Of a stretch of 50,824 nt of DNA, positions 17,022 through 26,335 are shown piece by piece (position 1 is the first letter of the stretch; each line of letters starts with the position of its first letter). Position numbers and translations under genes: made by a program. The notes under the pieces were generated by a model. That model ran no database searches and was not told the DNA's origin. It saw nothing but the letters and a program-made list of their open reading frames with translations. Origin of the DNA: CAZICM01 sp964537685 (GTDB lineage Bacteria; Myxococcota_A; Polyangia; Polyangiales; Polyangiaceae); the NCBI GenBank assembly GCA_964537685.1, contig CAZICM010000067.1, positions 1-50,824 of the forward strand, in the 5' to 3' direction.

Positions 17022-18602
17022 TTAGTCCACCGGCCACGGATTCGAAGGCTCCGCAGGCGTGTACTGAGGCACGGTGTTCTCGACGTTCTTTAAATTCGCA
17101 ATAAATAAATCGATATACTTTAAGTCATCCTGAATATCAAAATCAGGATTCGCCGCTACCCACGTCCCAACGCTTCCACGCAATGCCTCAAGCGTGCGCC
17201 GCGCCGTCCGGGGATCCGCATCCGCAGCCAAATTCGCAGCCATCTTAAAGCCCGCATAGATGTTTAACATCACAAACCCCTTCTCCACCGTGTCATTTGT
17301 AAAATGACCGCCCGCCGGTGGCTCCTCAGGCTTGTTCGGCGCCTTTATCGTCGTCTGCTGCTGCATCACCATCCCATTCACCGGATTCTTGTACTCCAGC
17401 AGCAATCGCCCCACTTCAAACGGATCGGCCACTCCCACCGCATCCGGATTCGGCACAAGCTCCAAAAGCATCGCCCCGCCGCCGCCCCGGCGGCCTTCCG
17501 ATATCGGTTCCGATGCGCTCGTCCGCCCGGCAAGGAATAAACTCGGTATCGATATCCTTCCTCCGCCTTCCGCAGGCTCCCAACCATTGGTCCCATAAAC
17601 GCCCCGTATCGAGTACGCCGAACCTACCACCACATCAAACTTCGCATCCAAGGCCACGGGAACCAAGAATGTGTTTACCTCATCCGAGAATACTTCCTTG
17701 ACCGCCGCCGCGTCCTCCAAGAAATAAAAATTCCCGGCACCCACTTCGCTGATGTTGCGCATCACATCAACATCAAAGTCCTTGCCTACGCCAATGGTGG
17801 TTACCCCAATGCCCTTCTGCGCATAGCCCTTCGCCAGCGAGGTGAGCTTGTTTCCATTGACAATGCCCTCCGTCGCCACGCCGTCGGATAAATACAAAAC
17901 CCGGTTCTGATACGCCGGATCTAAATGCTTATCCGCAAGCTGAAAGGCTTTAAACAAACCATCGTATAAATTCGTCGAGCCGATGGCCTGTATCGCATCT
18001 ATGGCCTGGTTTAATTGAGCGCTCTCCGTCGATACGTCAATATAATCCAGCACCACCTTCGCATCCGTCGAATACGTCACCAGCGATACCTTGTCGCCCG
18101 CCTTCAGGGTGGGCACCATTTCCTTGAGCCCCGCCTTGACGTAATCCATGGGAGCGCCTTGCATCGAACCGCTCGTGTCCACCGAAAGCACCAAATGAAG
18201 CGGCGGCCTCATCATCGAGCCTATATCAATGGGGGAGTTCATCCCAATTTGTATCAGCGTGCAGCTCGCTCCGCTGATCATATTTCCCATCACCGCAAGC
18301 AATCCATACATGCATAGGTTTTGCCCGCAGGATGGCGAGGGATAATCCAGCTTGTGCTCCGCGAAAAAGCCTAAATCATCGAGCGTATCAGGCGCCGGAA
18401 TCTGTCCCGCTTCCAAAATCTTGCGGAACAAGCCGAAGTCCTGAGCGCCCCCTTGGGAAATGCCCACCGCCCCAGGCCCCGCCGGAACCGTGCCGCCCCC
18501 CATGTCCGAGGAGCTGCCACTGTCCGCGCAGCCGCCCAGCAGCGAGGCCATCAGCACCGCCGCCCCAAAAAGACCAAATCGTTCACGTCGATTGAATTTC
18601 AT
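17022..18602 (-). CDS. VWA-domain lipoprotein
   Basis: A 526-residue exported protein. Signal peptide with lipobox LLGGC (Cys about 25) and a Ser/Gly linker, then a von Willebrand factor A domain beginning with the metal-ion-dependent adhesion site DTSGSM near 140 and containing YLSDGV near 240. After the VWA domain comes a beta-rich region and a helical C-terminal part, the layout of YfbK-like VWA proteins. It probably mediates protein binding at the cell envelope. ATG 18602 has GGAGG seven bases upstream and is chosen over the start at 18623. It lies 27 bp after the membrane protein gene on the same strand and is likely co-transcribed with it. Confidence 0.88.
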   Translation of the reverse strand: MKFNRRERFGLFGAAVLMASLLGGCADSGSSSDMGGGTVPAGPGAVGISQGGAQDFGLFRKILEAGQIPAPDTLDDLGFFAEHKLDYPSPSCGQNLCMYGLLAVMGNMISGASCTLIQIGMNSPIDIGSMMRPPLHLVLSVDTSGSMQGAPMDYVKAGLKEMVPTLKAGDKVSLVTYSTDAKVVLDYIDVSTESAQLNQAIDAIQAIGSTNLYDGLFKAFQLADKHLDPAYQNRVLYLSDGVATEGIVNGNKLTSLAKGYAQKGIGVTTIGVGKDFDVDVMRNISEVGAGNFYFLEDAAAVKEVFSDEVNTFLVPVALDAKFDVVVGSAYSIRGVYGTNGWEPAEGGGRISIPSLFLAGRTSASEPISEGRRGGGGAMLLELVPNPDAVGVADPFEVGRLLLEYKNPVNGMVMQQQTTIKAPNKPEEPPAGGHFTNDTVEKGFVMLNIYAGFKMAANLAADADPRTARRTLEALRGSVGTWVAANPDFDIQDDLKYIDLFIANLKNVENTVPQYTPAEPSNPWPVD

Positions 18603-18629
18603 TTCAAACCTCCATGTAAACAAGCCCGT

Positions 18630-20234
18630 TCAAGGAACAATGGGCACCAACAGCACCGATTCAATCCGCGCACCGCCCACGATGTCCACCGTGCACGCGC
18701 TGTCCACAATGGGCATCTTCTCCGCGCGCGTAATGTACAGCGTGCCGTAGTTGTCGGTGAAGTCAATCTTTGACCCGGCCGCTCCCGTTTTCACGCCGCC
18801 CACATGATCGCCCAGGAAGGAGAAATCCATCGGGATCATGAGCTCGCCGCATTCGGTATGAGAACCCGTGCAGCCCGCCCTCGCCGACGCTTCCACGGTG
18901 GGCTCGGTGCCGAGCTTCGCATTCAGCGCCATGTTGTGATGGGCCAAGACATTGCCCTTGATCATCAAGAGTTCGAATGCCGCGCCCTTCACGGAAAGTC
19001 CAAAACCGCTGCTCCCCACGCCCATCGTTTCGCCATAATTTTGGCCCGCGGGCACCGTGACCGTATTGACAACGACAGCTTCGCCCACCTGGAAGGGCAT
19101 CGCGCCCTCGGGAACGCATACATACAGGTTTTCTTCGCCGCTCGCCGTGTTGACCCGAAGCGCATGGCAGCCATCCGGCGAGGATTCAATCGATTTGATT
19201 TCTCCTCCGCCCGATACCCCATTGGCCCATTCATTGCCCGTTAATGCATCGGGCACCGCGCACATCGCCGAAGGTCCGGCAGGCTCCAGCGGAGGCGCGT
19301 CGAACACAGCCGGATGCTCGCTCAATCCAAGCGATCCAAGCAAAGGATCGAGATTCATCTGAATGGTTCGCTCGGGCGTCTCGCCATTGATGGTGGTGGC
19401 GAGCTGCGAAGTCGGGAATTGCATGGCCGACCAGGCCAAAAGCTTAGGCGTCATCCCATCGGCATCCACCAAATAAGCCACGCAGTTTCCCGTCACTTGA
19501 AGCGGCACCGCGCGCCCAGGTTCCAATACCCAGGTCTGCGAAGGCGCAAACACCTCGCGCGACAGCGTCGCCGTGGGATCGGCCAGCATCGTCACGCAAT
19601 CGGCCATGACGCTGTTCTTCAAAGGCCGGACCCGCACAACCCGCTGGGCATCCGTGCGATTGCTCAAAACCAGCGAGGCATTCTCAAAGGCGGTGCCCAC
19701 ATTATCACAAACGGTTCCGTCCGCATTGAGACAAGGTCCGGGCTCGGGCGGGCTGGTCGCCATACAAGCCACGGCGCCCGTCATCGCCAGCACCCGCTCG
19801 GTCACGGGCATCGCGCGAAGCGGTTTCGCCTCGCTTCCAAAGAACACCCGGTACGACAAAAGCAGCGCCGGAAGCGCCATTAAATCGCTGGGATCGACCG
19901 TGATACGCCAGGGGAAGGGTGTGAGGCTGGTGAGAAATTCAAAGGCATGCGCCGCAGCCGGAAAAAGCTTGATCGCGGCGAAGACGGCGCCCGTGCTCAA
20001 ATGAGCGAGCATCCAAGCCCGCGGCGTCTTCAACCGAAGCAGCGCGGCGAGCAGGGCAGGCGCGACGAGCAGGCCGGCGAAGTCGCTGAGCTTGCCCGTC
20101 AGCACGCCGGGCAGACGCCCCGAACCCTTTAGAAAATGGTCGTTGATGATCAACAGAGCCAGGGCGCCGATCCACAGCGGATGGGTAAGAGCGCGCCGCG
20201 CTCGTTGAAGGTCTAAATGTGAGGAAGAAGCCAT
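18630..20234 (-). CDS. Membrane protein with large exported C-terminal domain
   Basis: A 534-residue protein. The first ~150 residues contain about four hydrophobic helices with charged loops (motifs KLSDFAG, WMLAHLSTG), resembling small polytopic membrane modules found in myxobacteria. The remaining ~380 residues follow another hydrophobic segment (VLAMTGAVACMA) and are Cys-containing and beta-rich, probably facing the periplasm or cell surface. I do not recognise an enzymatic motif. ATG 20234 is preceded by AAAGGAGA. It is upstream of the VWA lipoprotein in an apparent operon, so the two may form an envelope complex. Confidence 0.7.
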   Translation of the reverse strand: MASSSHLDLQRARRALTHPLWIGALALLIINDHFLKGSGRLPGVLTGKLSDFAGLLVAPALLAALLRLKTPRAWMLAHLSTGAVFAAIKLFPAAAHAFEFLTSLTPFPWRITVDPSDLMALPALLLSYRVFFGSEAKPLRAMPVTERVLAMTGAVACMATSPPEPGPCLNADGTVCDNVGTAFENASLVLSNRTDAQRVVRVRPLKNSVMADCVTMLADPTATLSREVFAPSQTWVLEPGRAVPLQVTGNCVAYLVDADGMTPKLLAWSAMQFPTSQLATTINGETPERTIQMNLDPLLGSLGLSEHPAVFDAPPLEPAGPSAMCAVPDALTGNEWANGVSGGGEIKSIESSPDGCHALRVNTASGEENLYVCVPEGAMPFQVGEAVVVNTVTVPAGQNYGETMGVGSSGFGLSVKGAAFELLMIKGNVLAHHNMALNAKLGTEPTVEASARAGCTGSHTECGELMIPMDFSFLGDHVGGVKTGAAGSKIDFTDNYGTLYITRAEKMPIVDSACTVDIVGGARIESVLLVPIVP

Positions 20235-20389
20235 GTAAGCCGTTCTCCTTTCGCGGACAACAAAAGCCCGCGCATGACTGCAAGCGTTATGCCCGAAAGC
20301 GTAATCGCCCGCAATGCACGGAAGAATTGGGCTGCCGATGGAATGCGATGGGGAATATAAAACAGAGATCTATGACGCCCGTGTCGCGG

Positions 20390-22807
20390 CTATTGGATGA
20401 GCTTGGTCAAGCCATGCAAATAGATGTTGGCCAGCGAACCCATGAAGCGTCCCGCAAAGGCCGACAAAGCCCGCGTCTTTTCCTCGGCGTTTTTAGCGTT
20501 GAGCACTTCGATCGTGCCCAATTGCGTCGCGAAATCTGTGGGCGTCAGCCTTAGAATGCCCTTGCCAATCAGCTCGCCTTCCTTGCTATCCCCCTTGTAG
20601 ACATCGATAAAGAGCGTCGTCGAATCCGACCATACATCAAATCCCGCATCATCATGCAAAAGCTTCACGCCCTCCATATAAAAATGCTGGCCATCCTCCG
20701 CCAGCATCGGCAGCCGGTAACGCATGTTTTTTACCCCGGGCCTCTCGGGATCGGGCACGATTAAATTAAATATCCCGCCCTTCACCGTCATCGGCTTGGG
20801 ACTTAATGGAGGTGCCGTGATCGTGCCCACGCATATCGATTCGTGATCCGGCGAATTCAGCATATGATCCAAATCATCGGTCTGAATCGTTAGCAAGAAC
20901 CGGAAACGATTGTCGTGCTCTTTGCCCTCCACCGCGCCCTTTTCATATGACTCCTTTTCCCCAGGCTGAAAGAAACCATGCATCGTCTCTGTAAAGCGAA
21001 TCCCTATCTTGGGCTGATCAATCGGCAAAATCCCCACCGTCGATTCCGTCCAGTCAATGGTCCAGTTCCGATCCCGCGCAAGCAACTCCGCATTGCGCTC
21101 CGCCAAGGCCGAAATGGTCAACAGCGGGTTCACCCCCAGCGCGCAGGGAATCGTCGAACCATCCGCCACATAGAGCCCTTCGTGCACATCGGTGCCGCTC
21201 GTTCCCGCAAATACTTGCCCTTTATGATTGCAGACCGCCTTGTCCGCGCTGTCCCCTATCACACAGCCTCCCAAGGGATGGACCGTGATCAGCGTCTTCT
21301 GGAAGGCCCGCGTCCATAGCGGATCTTTGGTGTATACCCCGTTTAGCGCGTCCGTTGCCTGATACACCCGCCGGCTCGCCAGCTCAAACACCGGCTTCTT
21401 ACCCACATTCGGCCAATCAATCGCAAACTCAGCATTCTCATCGAGCAGCATCTTCCCGCTCTGATCGTCATTCGCCATGACCAAATAGGTCTGGGTGTGA
21501 TCGGTCGCGCCATAATACACGCCCATGACCGCGCTCTCCACGGCCCTTACCTTTCGCCGAAGATTGCTCTTTAACGAATCATCGGTTGGCTTGCCAACGG
21601 CCGCCGCCGCCACCGCAAGCGCCTCGGGCAAAATCACTCCCAGCGCTCCAGGAATCGCGCCCTCCTCCATGATCATCCGGTCATCCAGATGAACATGCTC
21701 GCCCGCGCACTCATTGCGCATATCGATCATGCTGGTAATCGTCGGCCCCACCGCTTCCAGCTCGCCCGGCTTCCGCGTCCCAAAACCTACCCCGTGGATG
21801 GGCTGATCGCCGTTGTAGGAAAAGGCCAGCATATCGCCGTTGCCGCCAAAATGAAGCCCCAAACAATCCGAGACAGGCAGGCCGGCCGCTTTCGATCGAA
21901 GCAAAATCTCCGTGCTTCCCAGCGTGCCCGCCCCGAGTACCACCACATCCGCTTCCACAAATAAATCCGGCGAACCAAACTTTTCGCGGCCCGCATCCAG
22001 CACTTGATAATACACATGAAAGCCTTTGCCCGAAGGCGCCCGCGCTACCCTGTCCACCCGCACTTCGCAAAAGATCTCCGCTCCAAATTGCTGCGCGTCC
22101 GGTAAATAATTCATCAGCACCGTGTTCTTCGCGCCGACATTGCAGCCGCTCACGCAATCGCCGCACTGTGTGCACGCCGACTGAAAGACGCCCGCCCGGT
22201 TTACCGTGTCCTCGAAGGTCACATTGATGGGGACTTTTACAAAGGGCGCGTTGATAAAATTCGCGCTCAGCTCGTGCGCCTGCATTTTGGCCAGTCTGGG
22301 CTGGGTATCGGGATACACATTCGCGCCCAGCATACGCTCCGCCCGCTCAAAACCCCGGACCAAATCCGCCGGAAGCTGGCCATCGAGCCCCGGCTTCAGC
22401 TCGGAAGGCCAAGATGGATCTTCAAAAATATTCAATGCCGGGCGCAGCGACACATTGGCATTGATCAGCGACGTACCGCCCAAACCATAGCCCACAAGCA
22501 CATTGATATCCTTGTGCACATGGAATTGAAACATACCCGTAGGATTCGCCAGAAAGGCATCGGGACTCCCGGGTTCAAACTTGTCGACCAAACGCGAAGC
22601 GAACTGAAAGCCAAACTCTTTGTTGATCGAAAGAAAATCGCTGGGATACTCGCCGGGATGTATTTCTTTGCCGCGCTCCAGCACACAAACCCGCTTTCCT
22701 GTGCGGGCAAGGCGCGATGCGCTGATAGCGCCGCCATAGCCTGATCCAATCACTACCACGTCATAACGTGTGTCGATTTTATCGATGGGAAGAGAGAGTC
22801 GGTTCAT
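20390..22807 (-). CDS. GMC-family FAD oxidoreductase, cholesterol-oxidase-like
   Basis: An 805-residue flavoprotein. The N-terminal dinucleotide fold has VVVIGSGYGGA at about 18-28; a GYGLGGTSLINANV segment typical of class I cholesterol oxidases and related GMC enzymes lies near 105; a Cys cluster CTQCGDCVSGC lies near 210; and the C-terminal active-site region has HPLGGC near 508 and VADGST plus GVNPLLT near 550. The family oxidises hydroxyl groups of sterols or other alcohols. About 220 residues beyond the flavin domain form an additional beta-rich region seen in long ChoD-like proteins. No Tat or Sec signal is evident, so it is probably cytosolic or peripheral. Substrate unknown; a DHCR24-like reductase occurs at 44803-46287. 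Confidence 0.88.
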   Translation of the reverse strand: MNRLSLPIDKIDTRYDVVVIGSGYGGAISASRLARTGKRVCVLERGKEIHPGEYPSDFLSINKEFGFQFASRLVDKFEPGSPDAFLANPTGMFQFHVHKDINVLVGYGLGGTSLINANVSLRPALNIFEDPSWPSELKPGLDGQLPADLVRGFERAERMLGANVYPDTQPRLAKMQAHELSANFINAPFVKVPINVTFEDTVNRAGVFQSACTQCGDCVSGCNVGAKNTVLMNYLPDAQQFGAEIFCEVRVDRVARAPSGKGFHVYYQVLDAGREKFGSPDLFVEADVVVLGAGTLGSTEILLRSKAAGLPVSDCLGLHFGGNGDMLAFSYNGDQPIHGVGFGTRKPGELEAVGPTITSMIDMRNECAGEHVHLDDRMIMEEGAIPGALGVILPEALAVAAAAVGKPTDDSLKSNLRRKVRAVESAVMGVYYGATDHTQTYLVMANDDQSGKMLLDENAEFAIDWPNVGKKPVFELASRRVYQATDALNGVYTKDPLWTRAFQKTLITVHPLGGCVIGDSADKAVCNHKGQVFAGTSGTDVHEGLYVADGSTIPCALGVNPLLTISALAERNAELLARDRNWTIDWTESTVGILPIDQPKIGIRFTETMHGFFQPGEKESYEKGAVEGKEHDNRFRFLLTIQTDDLDHMLNSPDHESICVGTITAPPLSPKPMTVKGGIFNLIVPDPERPGVKNMRYRLPMLAEDGQHFYMEGVKLLHDDAGFDVWSDSTTLFIDVYKGDSKEGELIGKGILRLTPTDFATQLGTIEVLNAKNAEEKTRALSAFAGRFMGSLANIYLHGLTKLIQ

Positions 22808-22933
22808 GGAGTGTCGTTCCCGCGCTTTGGGTTTTCGTGTTTAGCAGCGCGCGCGATGCTACGAAAAGCGTTGGCTGCGCGCAAGAGAGAAAACAGGATT
22901 GACATTGGCTTGTGCACGGGCGAAAGTGCGCGG

Positions 22934-23515
22934 GTGAGCAAATACTGGATGATATGGGGGTTGGGGTTGGGGATTGGTCTTTGGTCCTGTGTGGCAATGG
23001 CCGATGTGGTCGGGCCGCCGCCTTTGTTTTGCGCTCCATGGAAAGTGGCCGTTACCAGTCACGAAGGCTCGCGCTGCGAGCTCAAGGCGCCCGAGAATTG
23101 TCCAAGCGGCTGGAGAGGGCAAATTGGGGGCGATTGCGGGGTCGCCCGCTGTGATGGTGGGATGACATGTCCCAAGGGCACGGTTTGTGCCGATCAGAGC
23201 GCGTGCATCCACCGGGGCACCTTGATGACCCGGCATGGACCTACGTCGTCACTTCATGAATGGCCGGTGGGGATATGCGGCGCGGGGGCAACATGCGACG
23301 CGCCCGACCGCTGCGATACTTGGAAGATATGTGTCGAACCGGGCACGGCGGCGGTGGCCTATGTACCCAAGAAGGGCGATCCCAACGATCCTGGACCTCC
23401 CCGTAAATCGGGAGGCTGTTCGATCGGGGGCGGAGGCTGGGAGAATGAAGGCTTTTGGGCTTTGGGCCTGTTGGCGATAGGAATAGGCGGGATGGTACGA
23501 AGAAGGCGCGGCTAG
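22934..23515 (+). CDS. Secreted Cys-rich protein with MYXO-CTERM-like anchor
   Basis: A 193-residue exported protein. The chosen GTG at 22934 gives a short basic start and a signal peptide ending near CVAMA; ATG 22949 would lose the lysine, and GTG 22811 would add 41 unlikely residues. The mature part has about 14 cysteines in a small-disulfide-domain pattern. The C-terminus has the tripartite sorting signal of myxobacteria: SGGCSIGGGG, a hydrophobic helix and the basic tail RRRRG. Such proteins are processed by a myxosortase and anchored at the surface. It is divergent from the GMC oxidoreductase and converges on the K+ channel with a 4-base overlap. Confidence 0.78.
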   Translation: MSKYWMIWGLGLGIGLWSCVAMADVVGPPPLFCAPWKVAVTSHEGSRCELKAPENCPSGWRGQIGGDCGVARCDGGMTCPKGTVCADQSACIHRGTLMTRHGPTSSLHEWPVGICGAGATCDAPDRCDTWKICVEPGTAAVAYVPKKGDPNDPGPPRKSGGCSIGGGGWENEGFWALGLLAIGIGGMVRRRRG

Positions 23516-24579
23516 GCTTTGGCCGGCGCAATCGGCTTCATTCGTTTGGGTCCGATACTAATGACCCTATCGTTGGGCTTTACCTCATAGTTTCCATCCA
23601 CATTCAGCGCCCGCTCGTGTTTTCGCTGGACACCCAGCGCCAAATGTCCCTGCTTCTGACAATACGCTTGGATATCGGAAAAGCGCATGGTTTTATCCCC
23701 CGTGTATGGCGTCAGATAAATTTGCTGCCCATGGAGATTGCTGGTCAAATCCTCGATGACCTCCTGCACGCCTGGATTTAACAGCTCGTGGCTCAAGAAA
23801 TGGGCATCGAAGCGCGACGTGCACACAATGCTATCGCAGCCGGCCTTACGGAGCAGCTCTTCCGAAGCAAAATCGACACACTCCACCACCGTATGCACAC
23901 CCTTGGCCCTGGCCTCGATAGCGAGCGTAATGGCCAGCGTCAAATCATCGGAATGAGGATCGCCCGCGCGCTTGCCCAGCACCACCGCACATTTGGCTGT
24001 ATCGACCGAAGCCCTGGCCAAGGTCTCATCGCGCGCCGGATTTCCCCGCACAAAACGGACATGCCGTTTAACGAGTTCGGGAGGAAGCTCGGGCAAATCC
24101 TCATCGATCAGCACCACATCGATAGACGAACCCATCTCGGAATCATGAGCCAGCTCATCCAAGAGCCTTTCGATTTTCGCGAGATTGGGGAAGTTGATGA
24201 CCAGCAGATGATTGTTGAGTTTAAGCGAACCCATACCTGAAACTTCCTTTACCTTGGCTTGAACCAGCGCGGTAGCGGCGAGGGAGAGAATATAGCCCAG
24301 CAAACCGATCCCGAAGAGCATAATGGGAAAGGCGACGACAAAGCGGCCACCTGGCGTAGCGGGATAGAGATCTCCATAGCCCACGGTAGCGACGGTCACG
24401 ACACTCCACCAGAAGGCATCGGCCCAGCTTAGATTGGGATTACGGACGACCTCGAAATACAAAAAGCCAGTGGTTCCATAGGCAAGAACGGCGAGCATCA
24501 GAGCAGTAATACGCAGAGGCGCGGGCGGATGAGAGATGATACGCCTTTTTCTGAACAGGCGAAGGAGGAGTTGAATCAT
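23512..24579 (-). CDS. Potassium channel protein with RCK domain
   Basis: A 355-residue two-helix K+ channel subunit. The sequence has a first helix (about 20-42), a pore loop with the selectivity filter TVGYGD, a second helix, and a cytosolic RCK (TrkA-N-like) domain followed by a TrkA-C-like end. In the RCK domain the usual GxGxxG nucleotide-binding loop is replaced by VINFPNL, so NAD binding is doubtful. ATG 24579 has GGAGG upstream and overlaps the nuclease stop as ATGA. It is the last gene of the ATPase-nuclease-channel operon. On its own it would be a housekeeping ion channel; in this operon it could be an effector that depolarises the membrane. Confidence 0.92.
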   Translation of the reverse strand: MIQLLLRLFRKRRIISHPPAPLRITALMLAVLAYGTTGFLYFEVVRNPNLSWADAFWWSVVTVATVGYGDLYPATPGGRFVVAFPIMLFGIGLLGYILSLAATALVQAKVKEVSGMGSLKLNNHLLVINFPNLAKIERLLDELAHDSEMGSSIDVVLIDEDLPELPPELVKRHVRFVRGNPARDETLARASVDTAKCAVVLGKRAGDPHSDDLTLAITLAIEARAKGVHTVVECVDFASEELLRKAGCDSIVCTSRFDAHFLSHELLNPGVQEVIEDLTSNLHGQQIYLTPYTGDKTMRFSDIQAYCQKQGHLALGVQRKHERALNVDGNYEVKPNDRVISIGPKRMKPIAPAKA

Positions 24580-25154
24580 GGGGCTTGTTTCCTCCATTCG
24601 GCGGCGAGGGCATCGGCACGAGCGGAGGCATCTGGATTGCCCCACAGACCTTTACGGTCGGCGCGAGCGGTCATTTGTTCCCGGAGATAGAATTGCATCG
24701 CTGGAAAGGGATAGACGGTATAGACCATAGCGAGTCCTTCGGCGACCAACTCCATACCCACATCGCGTTCCTCGACGAGAAGAGTTGCGAGGGTACGTCC
24801 ATATTTATCCTTAGGGGTTGAATGGAGCATAACCCGTATAGGTTTTTGTTCGAGGAGGCGCTTTAGAGCATCGACGGCGGCCTGACCATAGATAGAAGTC
24901 GCATCTTTATCGCGCTGGGCATCGAAGGATTTGATACCGAGCAAGCGGATAGAGGTTTGAGCATTGGACGAGGTGGAGACGACAAGGGTATCGCCATCGA
25001 CGACATTGACGAGAGAGACGATATCGCCGGATTGGAGAGAGATTTCGGCATGTTGAAGTTCGGCTCTGCGGACTTCGGCGCCGATGCCGAAGTAGACAGA
25101 GGCCGAGCCGAGAACGACAATCAGGCCCCAGAAAGCGAACATTCCGCGATCCAT
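24576..25154 (-). CDS. Membrane-anchored staphylococcal-nuclease homologue
   Basis: A 192-residue protein with an N-terminal hydrophobic helix (about residues 6-25, a signal anchor or signal peptide) followed by an SNase domain: VNVVDGDTLVV, IRLLGIKSFD and DKYGRTLATL. The arginines corresponding to nuclease R35 and R87 appear present, but the catalytic Glu after the first arginine segment is not in its usual sequence (IKSFD rather than xDTPE), so activity could be altered. It should cleave nucleic acids outside the cytoplasm or at the membrane. Its ATG overlaps the ATPase stop by one base (TGATG), and its own stop overlaps the channel start (ATGA), so all three are translationally coupled. 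Confidence 0.85.
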   Translation of the reverse strand: MDRGMFAFWGLIVVLGSASVYFGIGAEVRRAELQHAEISLQSGDIVSLVNVVDGDTLVVSTSSNAQTSIRLLGIKSFDAQRDKDATSIYGQAAVDALKRLLEQKPIRVMLHSTPKDKYGRTLATLLVEERDVGMELVAEGLAMVYTVYPFPAMQFYLREQMTARADRKGLWGNPDASARADALAAEWRKQAP

Positions 25155-26227
25155 CAGGCGATGGTATCAGAGGCGGGGAGGGCTGGGCAAGAAAACAAAA
25201 TACGAATCTCCTCCCGCGACAGCTCCCCCAGCACTTGAGGCGAATGCGATGTGCATACAAACTGCATCGCCGGAAATGTCCGCTTCAAATCCGATGCCAC
25301 TCGGCGCTGCCATTCAGGATGCAGATGCACATCCAGCTCATCAATCAATACCAGCCCCGGGCTTTCCCGCAGCACCCGCAGGCTGTCCTCTTGGCTCCGG
25401 GATAGCGGATCCAGCAAAAATGAATTGAGCTTTACGGCTTTGATCGCAATATCGGCAGCCAGCGCAAGCATCATCCGCTGGCCCGCGCTTAAGTTATAAA
25501 ATGGCTGCTCCCGGCCTTGAATTGAAAGTATAATCTGCTGTAGCTCGGTATCAAACCGCAGCGAATCCGCGCCGGGAATGCAGCCCAGCACCGCCTGTTT
25601 CACCGCCATAAAACCTGGCCGCTCACCATTCCTTTCATGCGCCGCCGCCGTTTCAAACAATACCCATTTATTGAGTTCTTGATCGCGGATTCGGGTGTCC
25701 AGGCAATGGTTGTAGGCATCCAAGGGCATAATCTTTTCAAAGGATATCCTTTGAACAGGGCGCTTGTTGGTGGGAAACCAGGCCCTTCCCGCCCCATAAT
25801 AGGCCAAGACAGGTAAGGGTGTATGTTTCGTTGTCGAAGCTTGAACCAGTTCCTGGATAGCCATCGCCGCCTCGCGGGCCTCGGTATCGACTGTCCGGCC
25901 ACCCGGCCCAAATCTTCGGATCCAGCGCAGGTTTTGGCGGGCGCCGATGCTTCCGGTTGCGGAGATTTTGGTCGGAAGCATGGGCTGAAAGCTGATTCGA
26001 TCGCCCGATGCGGCGGCTTCGATTCGAACTTCCTCGAGGAGGATATTGCGCCACCCGCGGCCTTGGGCTGCTGTATGCCAAAGGCCGATGGCGACCGCGA
26101 GCGCATCGAGGATGGATGTTTTACCGCTTCCATTATCGCCCGCGAGAAGCGTGAATTGGGGGTGGAAATCAAAGGTTTGATCTTTGAATCCTTTAAAATT
26201 TTGGACGGTGAGCTGAGTGATTCTCAT
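25154..26227 (-). CDS. ABC/RecF-type AAA ATPase
   Basis: A 357-residue P-loop ATPase of the RecF/SMC/OLD type. Walker A GDNGSGKT at 30-37, ABC signature NLSAGQR, Walker B and D-loop LVLIDELDVHLHPEW, and a His-switch TSHSPQ close to the end. Between them is a helical insertion of about 190 residues. Unlike OLD nucleases it has no TOPRIM domain, and it ends soon after the His-switch. Similar stand-alone ATPases act as sensors or regulators in anti-phage systems (for example Septu PtuA and retron ATPases), but they also occur in repair. ATG 26227 is preferred over the upstream start at 26290, giving the standard MRITQLTVQNF opening. It is the first gene of the coupled operon and lies directly downstream of the hairpin repeat array. 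Confidence 0.88.
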   Translation of the reverse strand: MRITQLTVQNFKGFKDQTFDFHPQFTLLAGDNGSGKTSILDALAVAIGLWHTAAQGRGWRNILLEEVRIEAAASGDRISFQPMLPTKISATGSIGARQNLRWIRRFGPGGRTVDTEAREAAMAIQELVQASTTKHTPLPVLAYYGAGRAWFPTNKRPVQRISFEKIMPLDAYNHCLDTRIRDQELNKWVLFETAAAHERNGERPGFMAVKQAVLGCIPGADSLRFDTELQQIILSIQGREQPFYNLSAGQRMMLALAADIAIKAVKLNSFLLDPLSRSQEDSLRVLRESPGLVLIDELDVHLHPEWQRRVASDLKRTFPAMQFVCTSHSPQVLGELSREEIRILFSCPALPASDTIA

Positions 26228-26335
26228 GGGGACGTTGCATGAAGGTGTGGACGGTATCTGATGGGAACGGCTGACCCTAGGCCGGATCATGGATAGATGT
26301 CAAGAGAATATCGAGCTCTAGGAAAAAAGATGCGC

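Noticed and set aside
24576..26227. Known anti-phage system such as Septu or a retron
   Set aside because: No HNH nuclease, reverse transcriptase or TOPRIM domain is present; only the ATPase class is shared.
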